Made by a program: the position numbers and the translations under genes
Assembly: GCF_000308835.1 (NCBI RefSeq)
Contig: NZ_BAGN01000236.1
Span: forward strand, 50,582-114,581
Source of the DNA: Nocardia vinacea NBRC 16497
GTDB lineage: Bacteria; Actinomycetota; Actinomycetes; Mycobacteriales; Mycobacteriaceae
Reading direction: 5' to 3'
DNA: 64,000 bases
Notes under the pieces: model-generated
Told to the model about the DNA's origin: nothing
Seen by the model: the letters and a program-made list of their open reading frames with translations, nothing else
The model's database searches: none
Shown here: positions 1 to 7,229 of the stretch, piece after piece
Position numbering within the stretch: the first letter of the stretch is position 1
Layout: each line of letters opens with the position of its first letter

Positions 1-1017
1 CTTCCAGCGTTCCCTGTTCTCCTGCGCGCCGGTGAGGGTGCGGCCGTAGAAGTCGAAGTTCTCCTCGACGATCGGATCGGTGAGATAGGCCGCCCGCGAA
101 CGCAACAGCCGCCAGATCGCCCACGCCTGCCAGTCGGCGAGCGGTTCGGCCGCCCAGGTCTGCGCGAAGGTGCGCACGTAGTCCGGCTGGCGCACAACCA
201 CTTCAGCGAACAGTTCGGGACCCGACTTCGAGATACCCTCGGCGAGCGCGGCAGTCCAGGCGTGCCAATCGAATTCCGGATGCGCGGCGACCAGCGCGTC
301 GTAGGTGGTGAGGTTGTAGCTCAACTCGGCATCGCGGCGACGCACCACATCCCAGTGCCCGGCCGCGAGCTTGCGCTCCAATTCGAAGATCCGCTGTCCG
401 ACCGTCGCCAGGTCGGCGGGCAGCAGCGCGGCGATCTGCGGTTCGGCGGCGGCCAGCGCGAACATCCGGCCGATGTGCTCGACATATCGGTCCCGGATCT
501 CGGCGAATTCGTCCTGCCGGTAGTAGGACTCGTCGGGCAGCCCGATCCCGGACTGGGTGGCGTGCACCAGATACCGGTTGGAGTTCTTGTCGTCGGTGTC
601 GACATAGAAACCGAGCGCGCCGCCGACGCCGGTGCGCTGCAGGCGACCCAGTAGCGCGGCGAAGGCACTGCGATCGGCGACCTCGTGGATCTCGGTGAGT
701 TCCCCCGCGATGGGCGCCAGCCCGAGCGAGGCCACCGTATCGGTGTCCATGAAGCTCGAATACAGATCACCGATCTTGCGCGCGTCACTGCCGTGCGGCG
801 CCGCCGATTCCGCGGCCTGCCGGATGATCGTCTGCACATCCAGCTCCGCCTGGTCGTACAGCGTCCGGAAAGCGCCGTCGACCGCACGATCCGCCGGTAT
901 CTCATAGGTATCCAGCCACCCGCCGTTGACATGGGCGAACAGATCGTCCTGAACGCGCACGGCGTGGTCGAGGTGAGAGAGATCGATACCGGAGGGACTG
1001 CTCAGATCGGAAGTCAC
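1..1017 (-). CDS. M13 (neprilysin/ZmpA-type) metallopeptidase, N-terminal part
   Basis: The first 339 codons are in the window and the gene runs off its left edge. The protein begins MTSDLSSPSGIDLSHLDHAV and continues with the family landmark HVNGGWL and the aromatic-rich stretch SGIGLPDESYYR, both typical of the large helical N-terminal domain of M13 peptidases. These are zinc endopeptidases of about 650-670 residues that often act on secreted or envelope peptides. The HExxH zinc motif lies in the C-terminal half and is not visible. No signal peptide is seen, as is common for actinobacterial members. The GTG start at 1017 follows a GGAG ribosome site. Family assignment is firm; activity cannot be judged from this fragment. 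Confidence 0.88.
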   Translation of the reverse strand, partial: MTSDLSSPSGIDLSHLDHAVRVQDDLFAHVNGGWLDTYEIPADRAVDGAFRTLYDQAELDVQTIIRQAAESAAPHGSDARKIGDLYSSFMDTDTVASLGLAPIAGELTEIHEVADRSAFAALLGRLQRTGVGGALGFYVDTDDKNSNRYLVHATQSGIGLPDESYYRQDEFAEIRDRYVEHIGRMFALAAAEPQIAALLPADLATVGQRIFELERKLAAGHWDVVRRRDAELSYNLTTYDALVAAHPEFDWHAWTAALAEGISKSGPELFAEVVVRQPDYVRTFAQTWAAEPLADWQAWAIWRLLRSRAAYLTDPIVEENFDFYGRTLTGAQENRERWK

Positions 1018-1096
1018 GATCTCCAGTATGCAGAGATGGGGCGAAGGCTGCCGTCGCCGAGGTTGGCCCCGGCCGCGTCACGGCCGGGGTAGGCGG

Positions 1097-1498
1097 TCAG
1101 GCGGGCAGGATGATGCGATCGAATTCGCCGTCGCGCGCGCCGGCGATGAACGCATCCCACTCTTCGGGGGTGTAGGAGAGGGTGATATCGCCGTGGCGCA
1201 GGGTGGCGCTGCCGTCGGCGCAAGTTTGTGCGATCAGCTCGTTATGCGATCGGCCGCTGTTGAGAAGGTTGATGAACGAGGTCCAGAGGCTCGCGGTGAC
1301 GGTGATGATGGGCTCTTCAGCGGGGCGGTTGGCCGGGTTGCGGCGGTATTTGCTGTCACGGATGAGCACCGCGTCACCATCGAACCGGACTTCGACACAT
1401 TGATTGCCGTTGTTCGATCGACTCGACGTGAACCAGTCAGTGAAAACCGACCGGAGGGTAGCGGTGGTGGCCATGGGCAGGATTTTACACTCGTGCAT
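1097..1498 (-). CDS. DUF397 protein with a degenerate second DUF397 unit
   Basis: This 133-residue protein carries a DUF397 core (W-F-T-S-S-R-S, then CVEV, then a RDSK motif at roughly residues 22-50). Its C-terminal 45 residues repeat the second half of that domain (LSYTPEEWDAFIAGARDGEFD), so it looks like one and a half domains. DUF397 proteins are encoded next to XRE/DUF5753 regulators in actinobacteria and act as small partners or antagonists of them in developmental and antibiotic control (WhiJ/BldB-like systems). The upstream regulator gene overlaps the start by 14 nt, so translation is probably coupled. An internal ATG at 1474 is an alternative start. Confidence 0.8.
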   Translation of the reverse strand: MHECKILPMATTATLRSVFTDWFTSSRSNNGNQCVEVRFDGDAVLIRDSKYRRNPANRPAEEPIITVTASLWTSFINLLNSGRSHNELIAQTCADGSATLRHGDITLSYTPEEWDAFIAGARDGEFDRIILPA

Positions 1499-2336
1499 AC
1501 CTGCTGATCAGGGCCAATGATGCTGCACGATTCAACGATTGTTCCAGTGCGCGAACGTAAGCGAAGCTCAAATCGCGCACCTGTTCCGGATCGTCGACCG
1601 CGCCACCGAAGACCGCGCTCTCGGCCCACGCGAAGGTCGGCAGCTGTTCCCCGGCGAAGTCGATCAGGTGGAAACTGGACCCGCCGAGCACCGCGCCCGC
1701 CCGCGCCGCGAACGGGATGACGCGCACCTCGATATTGTCGAGCTGCTCGATCGTCTTCGCCAGATACTCCAACTGCCCGCGCAACACCTCCGGCCCACCG
1801 GTCTGCTGCAGCAGGGTGCCCTCGCCGATGACCGCGGTCAGTTCCACCCGGCCCTTACCGCGCAACCGCTCCTGCCGCCGCATCCGAATGGCTACCAGTT
1901 GCTCGACTTGAACCGGCCGGATCATCACATCGGCACTGATGAGCGCCCGCGCGTAGTCCTCGGACTGCAGCAGACCAGGGAAAACCAAACTGTCATAGCT
2001 GCGAATGCTCTGCGCGCCGAACTCCATGCCGTACAGCCGCTGCAGTTCCGGCCCGATCAGAGCCGACGATTTGGCCCACCAGCCGCGCTGCTTACTCGCC
2101 TCGAGCAGTGTCAGCAACTCCCCGCGTTCTTCGGAATCCACCTCGAGCAGTTCGAGCACCGGGCCGATGGTGTTCGTGGTGAGCACCCGTCGCCCCTTCT
2201 CGACATGCGACCAGTTGGCCGGGGTGAAGCCGACCCGCTTGGCGAAGGTGGCCGAATCGAAGCCGCGCTGTTCGCGCAATTCACGCAGGCGCAGGACCAG
2301 CTCCCAGCGAGCAACGGTCGGGGAAACGGGCGCCAT
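1485..2336 (-). CDS. XRE-family helix-turn-helix regulator with DUF5753 domain
   Basis: A 283-residue protein with an N-terminal HTH_31/XRE DNA-binding domain (about residues 12-65, including the helix pair FAKRVGFTPANWSHVEKGRR) followed by a DUF5753 sensor-like domain (about 90-275; landmarks VFPGLLQSEDYARAL and RMRRQERL). The order and length are typical of the abundant actinobacterial HTH-DUF5753 regulators. It forms an operon with the DUF397 gene that overlaps its 3' end. DNA target and ligand are unknown. The start is the ATG at 2336; the divergent gene begins 132 bp away, and the gap probably holds both promoters. Confidence 0.88.
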   Translation of the reverse strand: MAPVSPTVARWELVLRLRELREQRGFDSATFAKRVGFTPANWSHVEKGRRVLTTNTIGPVLELLEVDSEERGELLTLLEASKQRGWWAKSSALIGPELQRLYGMEFGAQSIRSYDSLVFPGLLQSEDYARALISADVMIRPVQVEQLVAIRMRRQERLRGKGRVELTAVIGEGTLLQQTGGPEVLRGQLEYLAKTIEQLDNIEVRVIPFAARAGAVLGGSSFHLIDFAGEQLPTFAWAESAVFGGAVDDPEQVRDLSFAYVRALEQSLNRAASLALISRYARV

Positions 2337-2468
2337 GGCCCGAGATGGTACGCCGGAAATTTACTCGGCGTGTGACTATTGTCAAGGAACTTGTGCGGGT
2401 CTAGGGTCGATTTCAGCGGCAACTTTGGTTTTTACGTCGATCCACTCAGAGTCGAGGCGAGGTTCCTC

Positions 2469-3011
2469 ATGAGTACGTCGCGAATGGAATCGGGTAGCTA
2501 CCTGGCAGCCCAGGATTTCGCGGCGGCCCAGGACGCCTTGGCGCGATGTCGCCGCTATCGCAAGGACAACGGTCTCTACGGGGTGGTCGATCCGGGACTC
2601 GGGCGAATTCTGTTGGAAGTCGGCGCGGTCGGCGCGGTCGTCATGCCCGCCGAACTCGGCAAGCGGGTGCGCGCCTACCTCCTCGCCAACTACGGGCGGA
2701 CCGGACCGATCATCGCGCATCCGCGCTCCAGCCGTTGGTCATTCCTGACCGGTCCAACCGATAACTCGTACCTGGATATGACGCTGTTCCCGGAGTTGTT
2801 CCGGGTCTGCGCTTCGGTGGTGCTGCCGGGCACCCGGATCGTGCTGCCCTCACCGACCGATGAGCTCAGCGGCTACCGGATCTGGATCGCACCGCCCGAA
2901 GGCGACTACCGCCCCGAACTCGGCGATGTCATCGCCGCCACCCGGACGTGCGCGCACAGCGGCGGCCGGTCGGTCGTCAAGGGTGTCGTCAAGGGGTCGG
3001 CCGCGGAGTGA
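2469..3011 (+). CDS. Conserved actinobacterial protein of unknown function
   Basis: A 180-residue soluble protein with no signal peptide or membrane segment. Visible landmarks are a C-R-x-Y-R segment near residue 30, the motif HPRSSRWSFLTGP in the middle and VVLPGTRIVLPSPTDE near the C terminus. From memory, similar proteins sit beside XRE/DUF397 modules in Nocardia and Rhodococcus and are sometimes labelled as polymerase-related without good support; I do not assign a function. The ATG at 2469 was chosen because the protein similarity begins there and an AGG-type ribosome site precedes it; an in-frame start at 2379 would fall in the probable promoter. Its end overlaps the convergent DUF4190 gene by 23 bp. 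Confidence 0.7.
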   Translation: MSTSRMESGSYLAAQDFAAAQDALARCRRYRKDNGLYGVVDPGLGRILLEVGAVGAVVMPAELGKRVRAYLLANYGRTGPIIAHPRSSRWSFLTGPTDNSYLDMTLFPELFRVCASVVLPGTRIVLPSPTDELSGYRIWIAPPEGDYRPELGDVIAATRTCAHSGGRSVVKGVVKGSAAE

Positions 3012-3465
3012 GCGTCACGCTGAAGCTCTGCTCGATGCTGTGCTCCCACTTGTCTCGACACTCGTTTTGTTTGGTCTGATCGTCGCCCGCCTTTTGCATG
3101 CAGTCCAGATAGTCCTTGCCACCGGAGTCTACGAAGAAGCGCCAGCCGATGATGCTGAGCACAACCGCGGCGACCAGCGCGAGCACACCCAGGATCAATC
3201 CGGTGACCGCCATGCCGGTGCCGCCCGCACTGCCGGAACGAATCTTGACCAGCGCGATGATGCCGAAGATCAGCGCGAAGAAGCCGAACAGGTAGCCGCC
3301 GATCAGTGTCCAGCAACTCAGGAAGCCGAGGATGCCGAGCACAAGTGCGGTGATCGCCATGCCCTTGCGCTTGGGGGATTCCTGCCAGTAGTTCGGCTGC
3401 CCCTGGCCCGGCGGCGGGTACTGACCCGGTGGCGGATATTGACCGGGCGGCGGATATTGCGCCAT
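2989..3465 (-). CDS. DUF4190 small membrane protein
   Basis: A 158-residue protein. It starts with three tandem PPPGQY units, then has two hydrophobic segments (about residues 36-75 and 82-110) separated by the basic-polar turn VKIRSGSAGGTGMA, the classic DUF4190 hairpin. A soluble C-terminal tail with two cysteines (DCMQKAG and NECRDKWE) probably lies outside the membrane. Function is unknown. The ATG at 3465 follows a purine-rich site (AGGAAG). The proline repeats are also visible as 18-bp direct repeats in the DNA at about 3408-3458. Confidence 0.82.
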   Translation of the reverse strand: MAQYPPPGQYPPPGQYPPPGQGQPNYWQESPKRKGMAITALVLGILGFLSCWTLIGGYLFGFFALIFGIIALVKIRSGSAGGTGMAVTGLILGVLALVAAVVLSIIGWRFFVDSGGKDYLDCMQKAGDDQTKQNECRDKWEHSIEQSFSVTLTPRPTP

Positions 3466-3548
3466 AGGACTTCCTCTCAGCCGGTGCGCTTGCGCTGCAG
3501 TCGCCTTCTGATCGCACTTCCTGAGCAGGGATGTTAATGACGAGCGAG

Positions 3549-4328
3549 TTATTTCGAGCCGAGCCGCGCGTGCATCTCCCAGACCAGGATCTCCGCCGGC
3601 CCGTGGGCGGTCACCAGCTGCCCACCCGATCTGGTCAGGCGCACGGCGTCACCCGCGTACAACGGACCGACGCCCTCCATCTCCACCTCACCCCTCGCGA
3701 CGAACAGATGCAGATACGGCGCATCCGGTAGGTCGATCGCCTCGGTTTCCCCGCTGTCCGCCAGCCGCGCCACATGCAGCGCCGAATGGCTGCTGCCGAT
3801 GGCGATCGCGGTCCGATCGCGATAGCGCGGCAGGCCGGAGGCCACGGTCACCAGGCCGCCGCGGGCCAATTCGTCGTCGATCTCGAGCTGCTGATATCCG
3901 GGCTCCAGGCTCGGTTCGTCCGGCACGACCCACATCTGCACGAAATGGACCGGCTGGTCGTGTTCGGTGCTGTGGTCCAGACGCCAGGAGTCGTTCTTCT
4001 CCGAATGCAGAATTCCGGTGCCCGCGCTCATCCGCTGCGCCAGACCGGGATAGATGACACCGCTGTGCCCGAGCGAATCCTGGTGCACCAGCGAGCCGCC
4101 GAGCACCCAGGTCACGATCTCCATATCCCGGTGCGGATGGGTTTCGAAGCCCTGACCAGGGGAAACAATATCTTCGTTATTGACGAGCAGCAGTCCGTGA
4201 TGGGTGTTGTCGGGATCGTAGTGCTCCCCGAAGGAGAACGAGTGCTTCGAATCCAGCCAGGACACGCGCGTTTTCATGCGATCGCCGCCGCGATGGACAT
4301 CGATGTGTGGTGTCGTGAGTGTGGACAT
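3549..4328 (-). CDS. Pirin family bicupin protein
   Basis: A 259-residue two-cupin protein of the YhhW/pirin family. The N-terminal cupin has the metal-binding landmarks HHGLLLVNNED, GFETHPHRDMEIVTW and the later SAGTGILHSEKN, which supply the His/Glu ligands. Bacterial pirins are iron or nickel bicupins; some show quercetin dioxygenase activity and others modulate enzymes, so the substrate here is unknown. The ATG at 4328 was chosen because a strong AGGAGG ribosome site lies just upstream; nine more in-frame codons exist but lack such a site. It is a single gene, transcribed divergently from the next Nudix gene. Confidence 0.9.
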   Translation of the reverse strand: MSTLTTPHIDVHRGGDRMKTRVSWLDSKHSFSFGEHYDPDNTHHGLLLVNNEDIVSPGQGFETHPHRDMEIVTWVLGGSLVHQDSLGHSGVIYPGLAQRMSAGTGILHSEKNDSWRLDHSTEHDQPVHFVQMWVVPDEPSLEPGYQQLEIDDELARGGLVTVASGLPRYRDRTAIAIGSSHSALHVARLADSGETEAIDLPDAPYLHLFVARGEVEMEGVGPLYAGDAVRLTRSGGQLVTAHGPAEILVWEMHARLGSK

Positions 4329-4623
4329 CGTGGTCCTCCTCTCGGGACCGTGCACCGATCACCTTTCAGGGTAGGAGCACTTACGACGTGGTACTCCGAA
4401 TTCCTAGTAAATTGTCCTGCACTCGGCATTTTACGCGAGCTGATCTTCGTGAGTGACGTGCAAGCAGTCACTCGCGGCTGCGGGTGAACGGCAGGCGAGC
4501 AGTACCGACCGGTTAGTCGAGTCGGCGGTCGGCACGGCCCGCCAGCACACGACGGGGGTCTGTACGCGTGCACGGCGGATTCGTAACATCATGTGCCACA
4601 ACGGAATCGGAGGTGACGAACGG

Positions 4624-5085
4624 ATGCGAACCGAGGTGCTCGCACGCATCGAGCAGCAACTCCGCGATGCGGCAGAGCGCGACGGGATCAGCGATTTCGT
4701 CGTCGGTGTCGCGGTATTCCGCGATCGCAAACTCCTGGTAGTGCGCCGCGTACCCGACGATTACCACGGCGGCATGTACGAACTGCCCGGTGGCGGAGTC
4801 GAATCCGGGGAGACCCTGGCCGAATGCGTGGTACGGGAACTGTACGAGGAGACCGGGCTGCGGGTGCGCGCCATCACCGAGTTCCTCGGCGACTTCGACT
4901 ACGCCACCAGGACCAAGCCCCGAGTGCGCAAGTACAGCTTCATCGTCGAGGTGGAGCCCGGCGAGGTCGCGCTGGCCCCGGGCGAACACGACGCCTTCGC
5001 CTGGATCGATGCGGCCGCGCTCGCCGATCTGCCGATGGCACCGGATATGCGCGAAACAATCTCCACACTGGTGAACTGCGTTTGA
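4624..5085 (+). CDS. Nudix hydrolase
   Basis: A 153-residue Nudix enzyme. The full Nudix box lies at residues 57-79 (G, five residues, E63, seven residues, RELYEETGL), so the catalytic Mg-binding glutamates E75 and E76 are present. It is preceded by the usual ELPGGG strand. Such proteins hydrolyse nucleoside diphosphates linked to another moiety; the substrate cannot be read from the sequence. The ATG at 4624 is preceded by GGAGG about 10 nt upstream; longer in-frame starts give a low-quality N terminus. The gene ends just before a structured repeat. Confidence 0.85.
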   Translation: MRTEVLARIEQQLRDAAERDGISDFVVGVAVFRDRKLLVVRRVPDDYHGGMYELPGGGVESGETLAECVVRELYEETGLRVRAITEFLGDFDYATRTKPRVRKYSFIVEVEPGEVALAPGEHDAFAWIDAAALADLPMAPDMRETISTLVNCV

Positions 5086-5118
5086 TCTGTCACAGGCCCA
5101 CATTGCTGACCGCCACGG

Positions 5119-5273
5119 AGCGAGTCTTACGAGCGACCTGTTCGCGGCCCGTCTCGCGTCCGAGTCGTCGAAGCGCATGCGACGAAGTCGCGAGTCTCGA
5201 CGGCTCGGACGCGAGACACAGGGGGCCGCGAACACGCAGCGCCGAAGGCGCTGCAAATCGAGCACAGTAGCCT
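5119..5273. repeat. Dispersed structured repeat, copy 1
   Basis: Intergenic element nearly identical to the one at 16151-16317. It folds as a long hairpin: arms 5140-5150 with 5223-5233 (11 bp) and 5151-5164 with 5204-5217 (14 bp), separated by a 5-nt bulge, with a smaller dyad around GCGCATGCG in the loop. A second hairpin follows (GCAGCGCC, GAA, GGCGCTGC at 5236-5254). Differences from the other copy are compensated across both stems. The element ends in CACAGTAGCCT, six bases before the GTG start of the MFS gene. Confidence 0.85.
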
Positions 5274-5279
5274 CTGGGC

Positions 5280-6632
5280 GTGTCTACTGGTCGCCCCGAC
5301 GGCAACACCCCCGCGGACGCGCGGCCGGTTTCGCTACAGACGGCGCTGCGCGAAAGTCCCGGCGTGTTGCGTTTGGCGCTGATCCGCTTTACCGGTCAGT
5401 TCGGTGACGGCATGTTCCAGGCGGCGCTGTCCGGTGCCATTCTGTTCAACCCGGAACGGGAGACCGATCCACTCGCCATCGCGGCCGCGTTCGCGGTATT
5501 GCTGCTGCCGTACTCGCTGATCGGGCCGTATGCCGGTGCGCTGCTGGACCGCTGGGATCGGCGGGCGGTGCTGCTGGTCGCCAATGTGCTGCGGACAGTG
5601 CTGATCGGTGCGGTGAGCATCGGGCTGTTGGCGGGCAGTAGTGCGACGCCGTTGTTGTTGCTCGCGCTTGCTGTGGTCGGGATCAGCAGGTTCGTGCTCT
5701 CGGGCGTATCGGCTGCGTTGCCCCGAGTGCTCGATCTGCACTGGCTGGTGCCCGCGAATTCGGTGCTGGCCACGGTGGCGTCCGGATGTGCCGGTGTCGG
5801 CGCCGCAGCTGCGGTCGCGATCATCGGGCTGATCGGTGCAGGTGATTTCGCGTCGGCAGTGGCGGTGGCGATCAGTGCCGTGTGGTCGGTCTGCGGTGCG
5901 GTATTCGCGGCCGGATTCGGGGCCGGGGTGCTCGGTCCGGAACCGGGTACTGCGACGCGCGACAGTGCGGTGCGGGCGATCGCGACCGGTCTGCGCCACG
6001 GTGCGGCCGCGGTCTGGGGAGCGGTTCAGGTCACCACCGCGATGATCGGCATCGGCACGCATCGAATCGTATTCGGAACCAATACGCTGATCATGGTGCT
6101 GGTGCTGCGGCAGGCGCCCGTCGACGGCGGCGGCGCGAATACCGGACTGACCCGGTTCGGGCTCGCCATCGGCTGTACCGCCGCCGGGATGTTGGTGGCG
6201 GCGGTCGTCGCACCGGTATTGATTCCGCGGCTCGGCCGCTCACGCACGGTGGTCCTCGGGCTGTTGACCGCGACCGTGGTGCAGTTGGCGCTGGTCACCC
6301 CGACCGCGATCGCGACGGCGGGGACCGCGGCGCATCGGGCGCATCAATTGCTGCTGGTCGCGGCATTCCTGTTCGGGCTCGCGGGGCAGACCATCAAACT
6401 GACCGGCGATGCGACCATGCAGATCGATATCGATGACACCAGGCGCGGTCAGGTATTCGCATTGCAGGACACCGTATTCAATATCGCGTTCGTGCTGGCG
6501 ATCGCGCTCACCGCATCGGTGATACCGGCCGATGGGCGCTCTATCGGCGTGGTGCTGGTCGGCGCCGGGATCTATTGCGCCGGAATAGTGGCCATTGCCG
6601 TCAACAGCCGGCGGGTGCCGGTTACTCGTTGA
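5280..6632 (+). CDS. MFS transporter
   Basis: A 450-residue integral membrane protein with about 12 hydrophobic segments. It has an MFS-type loop between the second and third segments (GALLDRWDRRAVLLVAN), as in the DHA/TetV-like exporters, and a long central cytoplasmic stretch. Substrate is unknown; drug or metabolite export is an inference from family. The start is GTG at 5280. There is no ribosome site, but TAGCCT at 5268-5273 is placed as a -10 box for a leaderless transcript beginning at the GTG; that box is the last part of the repeat upstream. The 3' end overlaps the convergent DUF6802 gene by 11 bp. Confidence 0.88.
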   Translation: MSTGRPDGNTPADARPVSLQTALRESPGVLRLALIRFTGQFGDGMFQAALSGAILFNPERETDPLAIAAAFAVLLLPYSLIGPYAGALLDRWDRRAVLLVANVLRTVLIGAVSIGLLAGSSATPLLLLALAVVGISRFVLSGVSAALPRVLDLHWLVPANSVLATVASGCAGVGAAAAVAIIGLIGAGDFASAVAVAISAVWSVCGAVFAAGFGAGVLGPEPGTATRDSAVRAIATGLRHGAAAVWGAVQVTTAMIGIGTHRIVFGTNTLIMVLVLRQAPVDGGGANTGLTRFGLAIGCTAAGMLVAAVVAPVLIPRLGRSRTVVLGLLTATVVQLALVTPTAIATAGTAAHRAHQLLLVAAFLFGLAGQTIKLTGDATMQIDIDDTRRGQVFALQDTVFNIAFVLAIALTASVIPADGRSIGVVLVGAGIYCAGIVAIAVNSRRVPVTR

Positions 6633-7152
6633 ACGGCATTGTCGGATAAGTGGATTCATCGCCCGACCAGGTCCGGTGATCCCGAAGCGCGGCGACATGC
6701 TCGATCGGAGCTTGCGGATCGAACCAGCGCGAATCCCGCGTCGGCTCATCGTGATTCGACAAGGCAGCGCCGAATTGATCAGCGGCGAGATGATCCGGCT
6801 CGGGCTCGGTACGCTCGATCCAGGCCAGGTGTTCGCTGTCCGCATCGGCCTGGCTCCCGGTGATCTGGTGATTCCAGGTGCCGTTGCCGGTCGGATCGGT
6901 GAAGAAATGGTCGAGTACACCGTCGTCGTCGAGATCCAGCCCGGCCACATCGGCAATGCCGGTGCCGTGCGAATCCCACAGCACATCATCGACCAGGCCG
7001 TCGCCGTCGAAGTCGAGTCCCACCGCATCGCCAACGCCCGACCCGGATAGGTCCAGATCCGCCTGGCTGGTCCAGACGTGCACCGTGCCGTCACCGGTTC
7101 CGAACACGTACTCGATCTCGTTCATATCTGGTTGGACGCGAATGCGCCCCAT
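6622..7152 (-). CDS. DUF6802-like aspartate-rich repeat protein
   Basis: A 176-residue acidic protein. Its centre consists of repeated D-x-D-G-D-G-like calcium-binding-type loops (GLDFDGDGLVDDVLWDSHGTG, then DLDDDGVLDHFFTDPTGNG), each followed by a hydrophobic residue and aspartate. This resembles the DUF6802 family of Nocardia and mycobacteria and, more distantly, thrombospondin-3/EF-hand-like calcium repeats. No signal peptide is visible, so it is probably cytoplasmic or exported by another route. The ATG at 7152 is the best start, although its ribosome site is weak. It is divergent from the secreted DUF4185 gene 77 bp away. Calcium binding is an inference. Confidence 0.72.
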   Translation of the reverse strand: MGRIRVQPDMNEIEYVFGTGDGTVHVWTSQADLDLSGSGVGDAVGLDFDGDGLVDDVLWDSHGTGIADVAGLDLDDDGVLDHFFTDPTGNGTWNHQITGSQADADSEHLAWIERTEPEPDHLAADQFGAALSNHDEPTRDSRWFDPQAPIEHVAALRDHRTWSGDESTYPTMPFNE

Positions 7153-7229
7153 CCGGTTCCACCCTTCGCGCGATTCGGTCGGGTAAGTTGATCTCCCATC
7201 GACCCGAACCGACAGGGAGTCAACAACGG

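Noticed and set aside
3408..3458. Tandem 18-bp repeats as a minisatellite of interest
   Set aside because: They simply encode the PPPGQY repeats at the start of the DUF4190 protein, common in this family.
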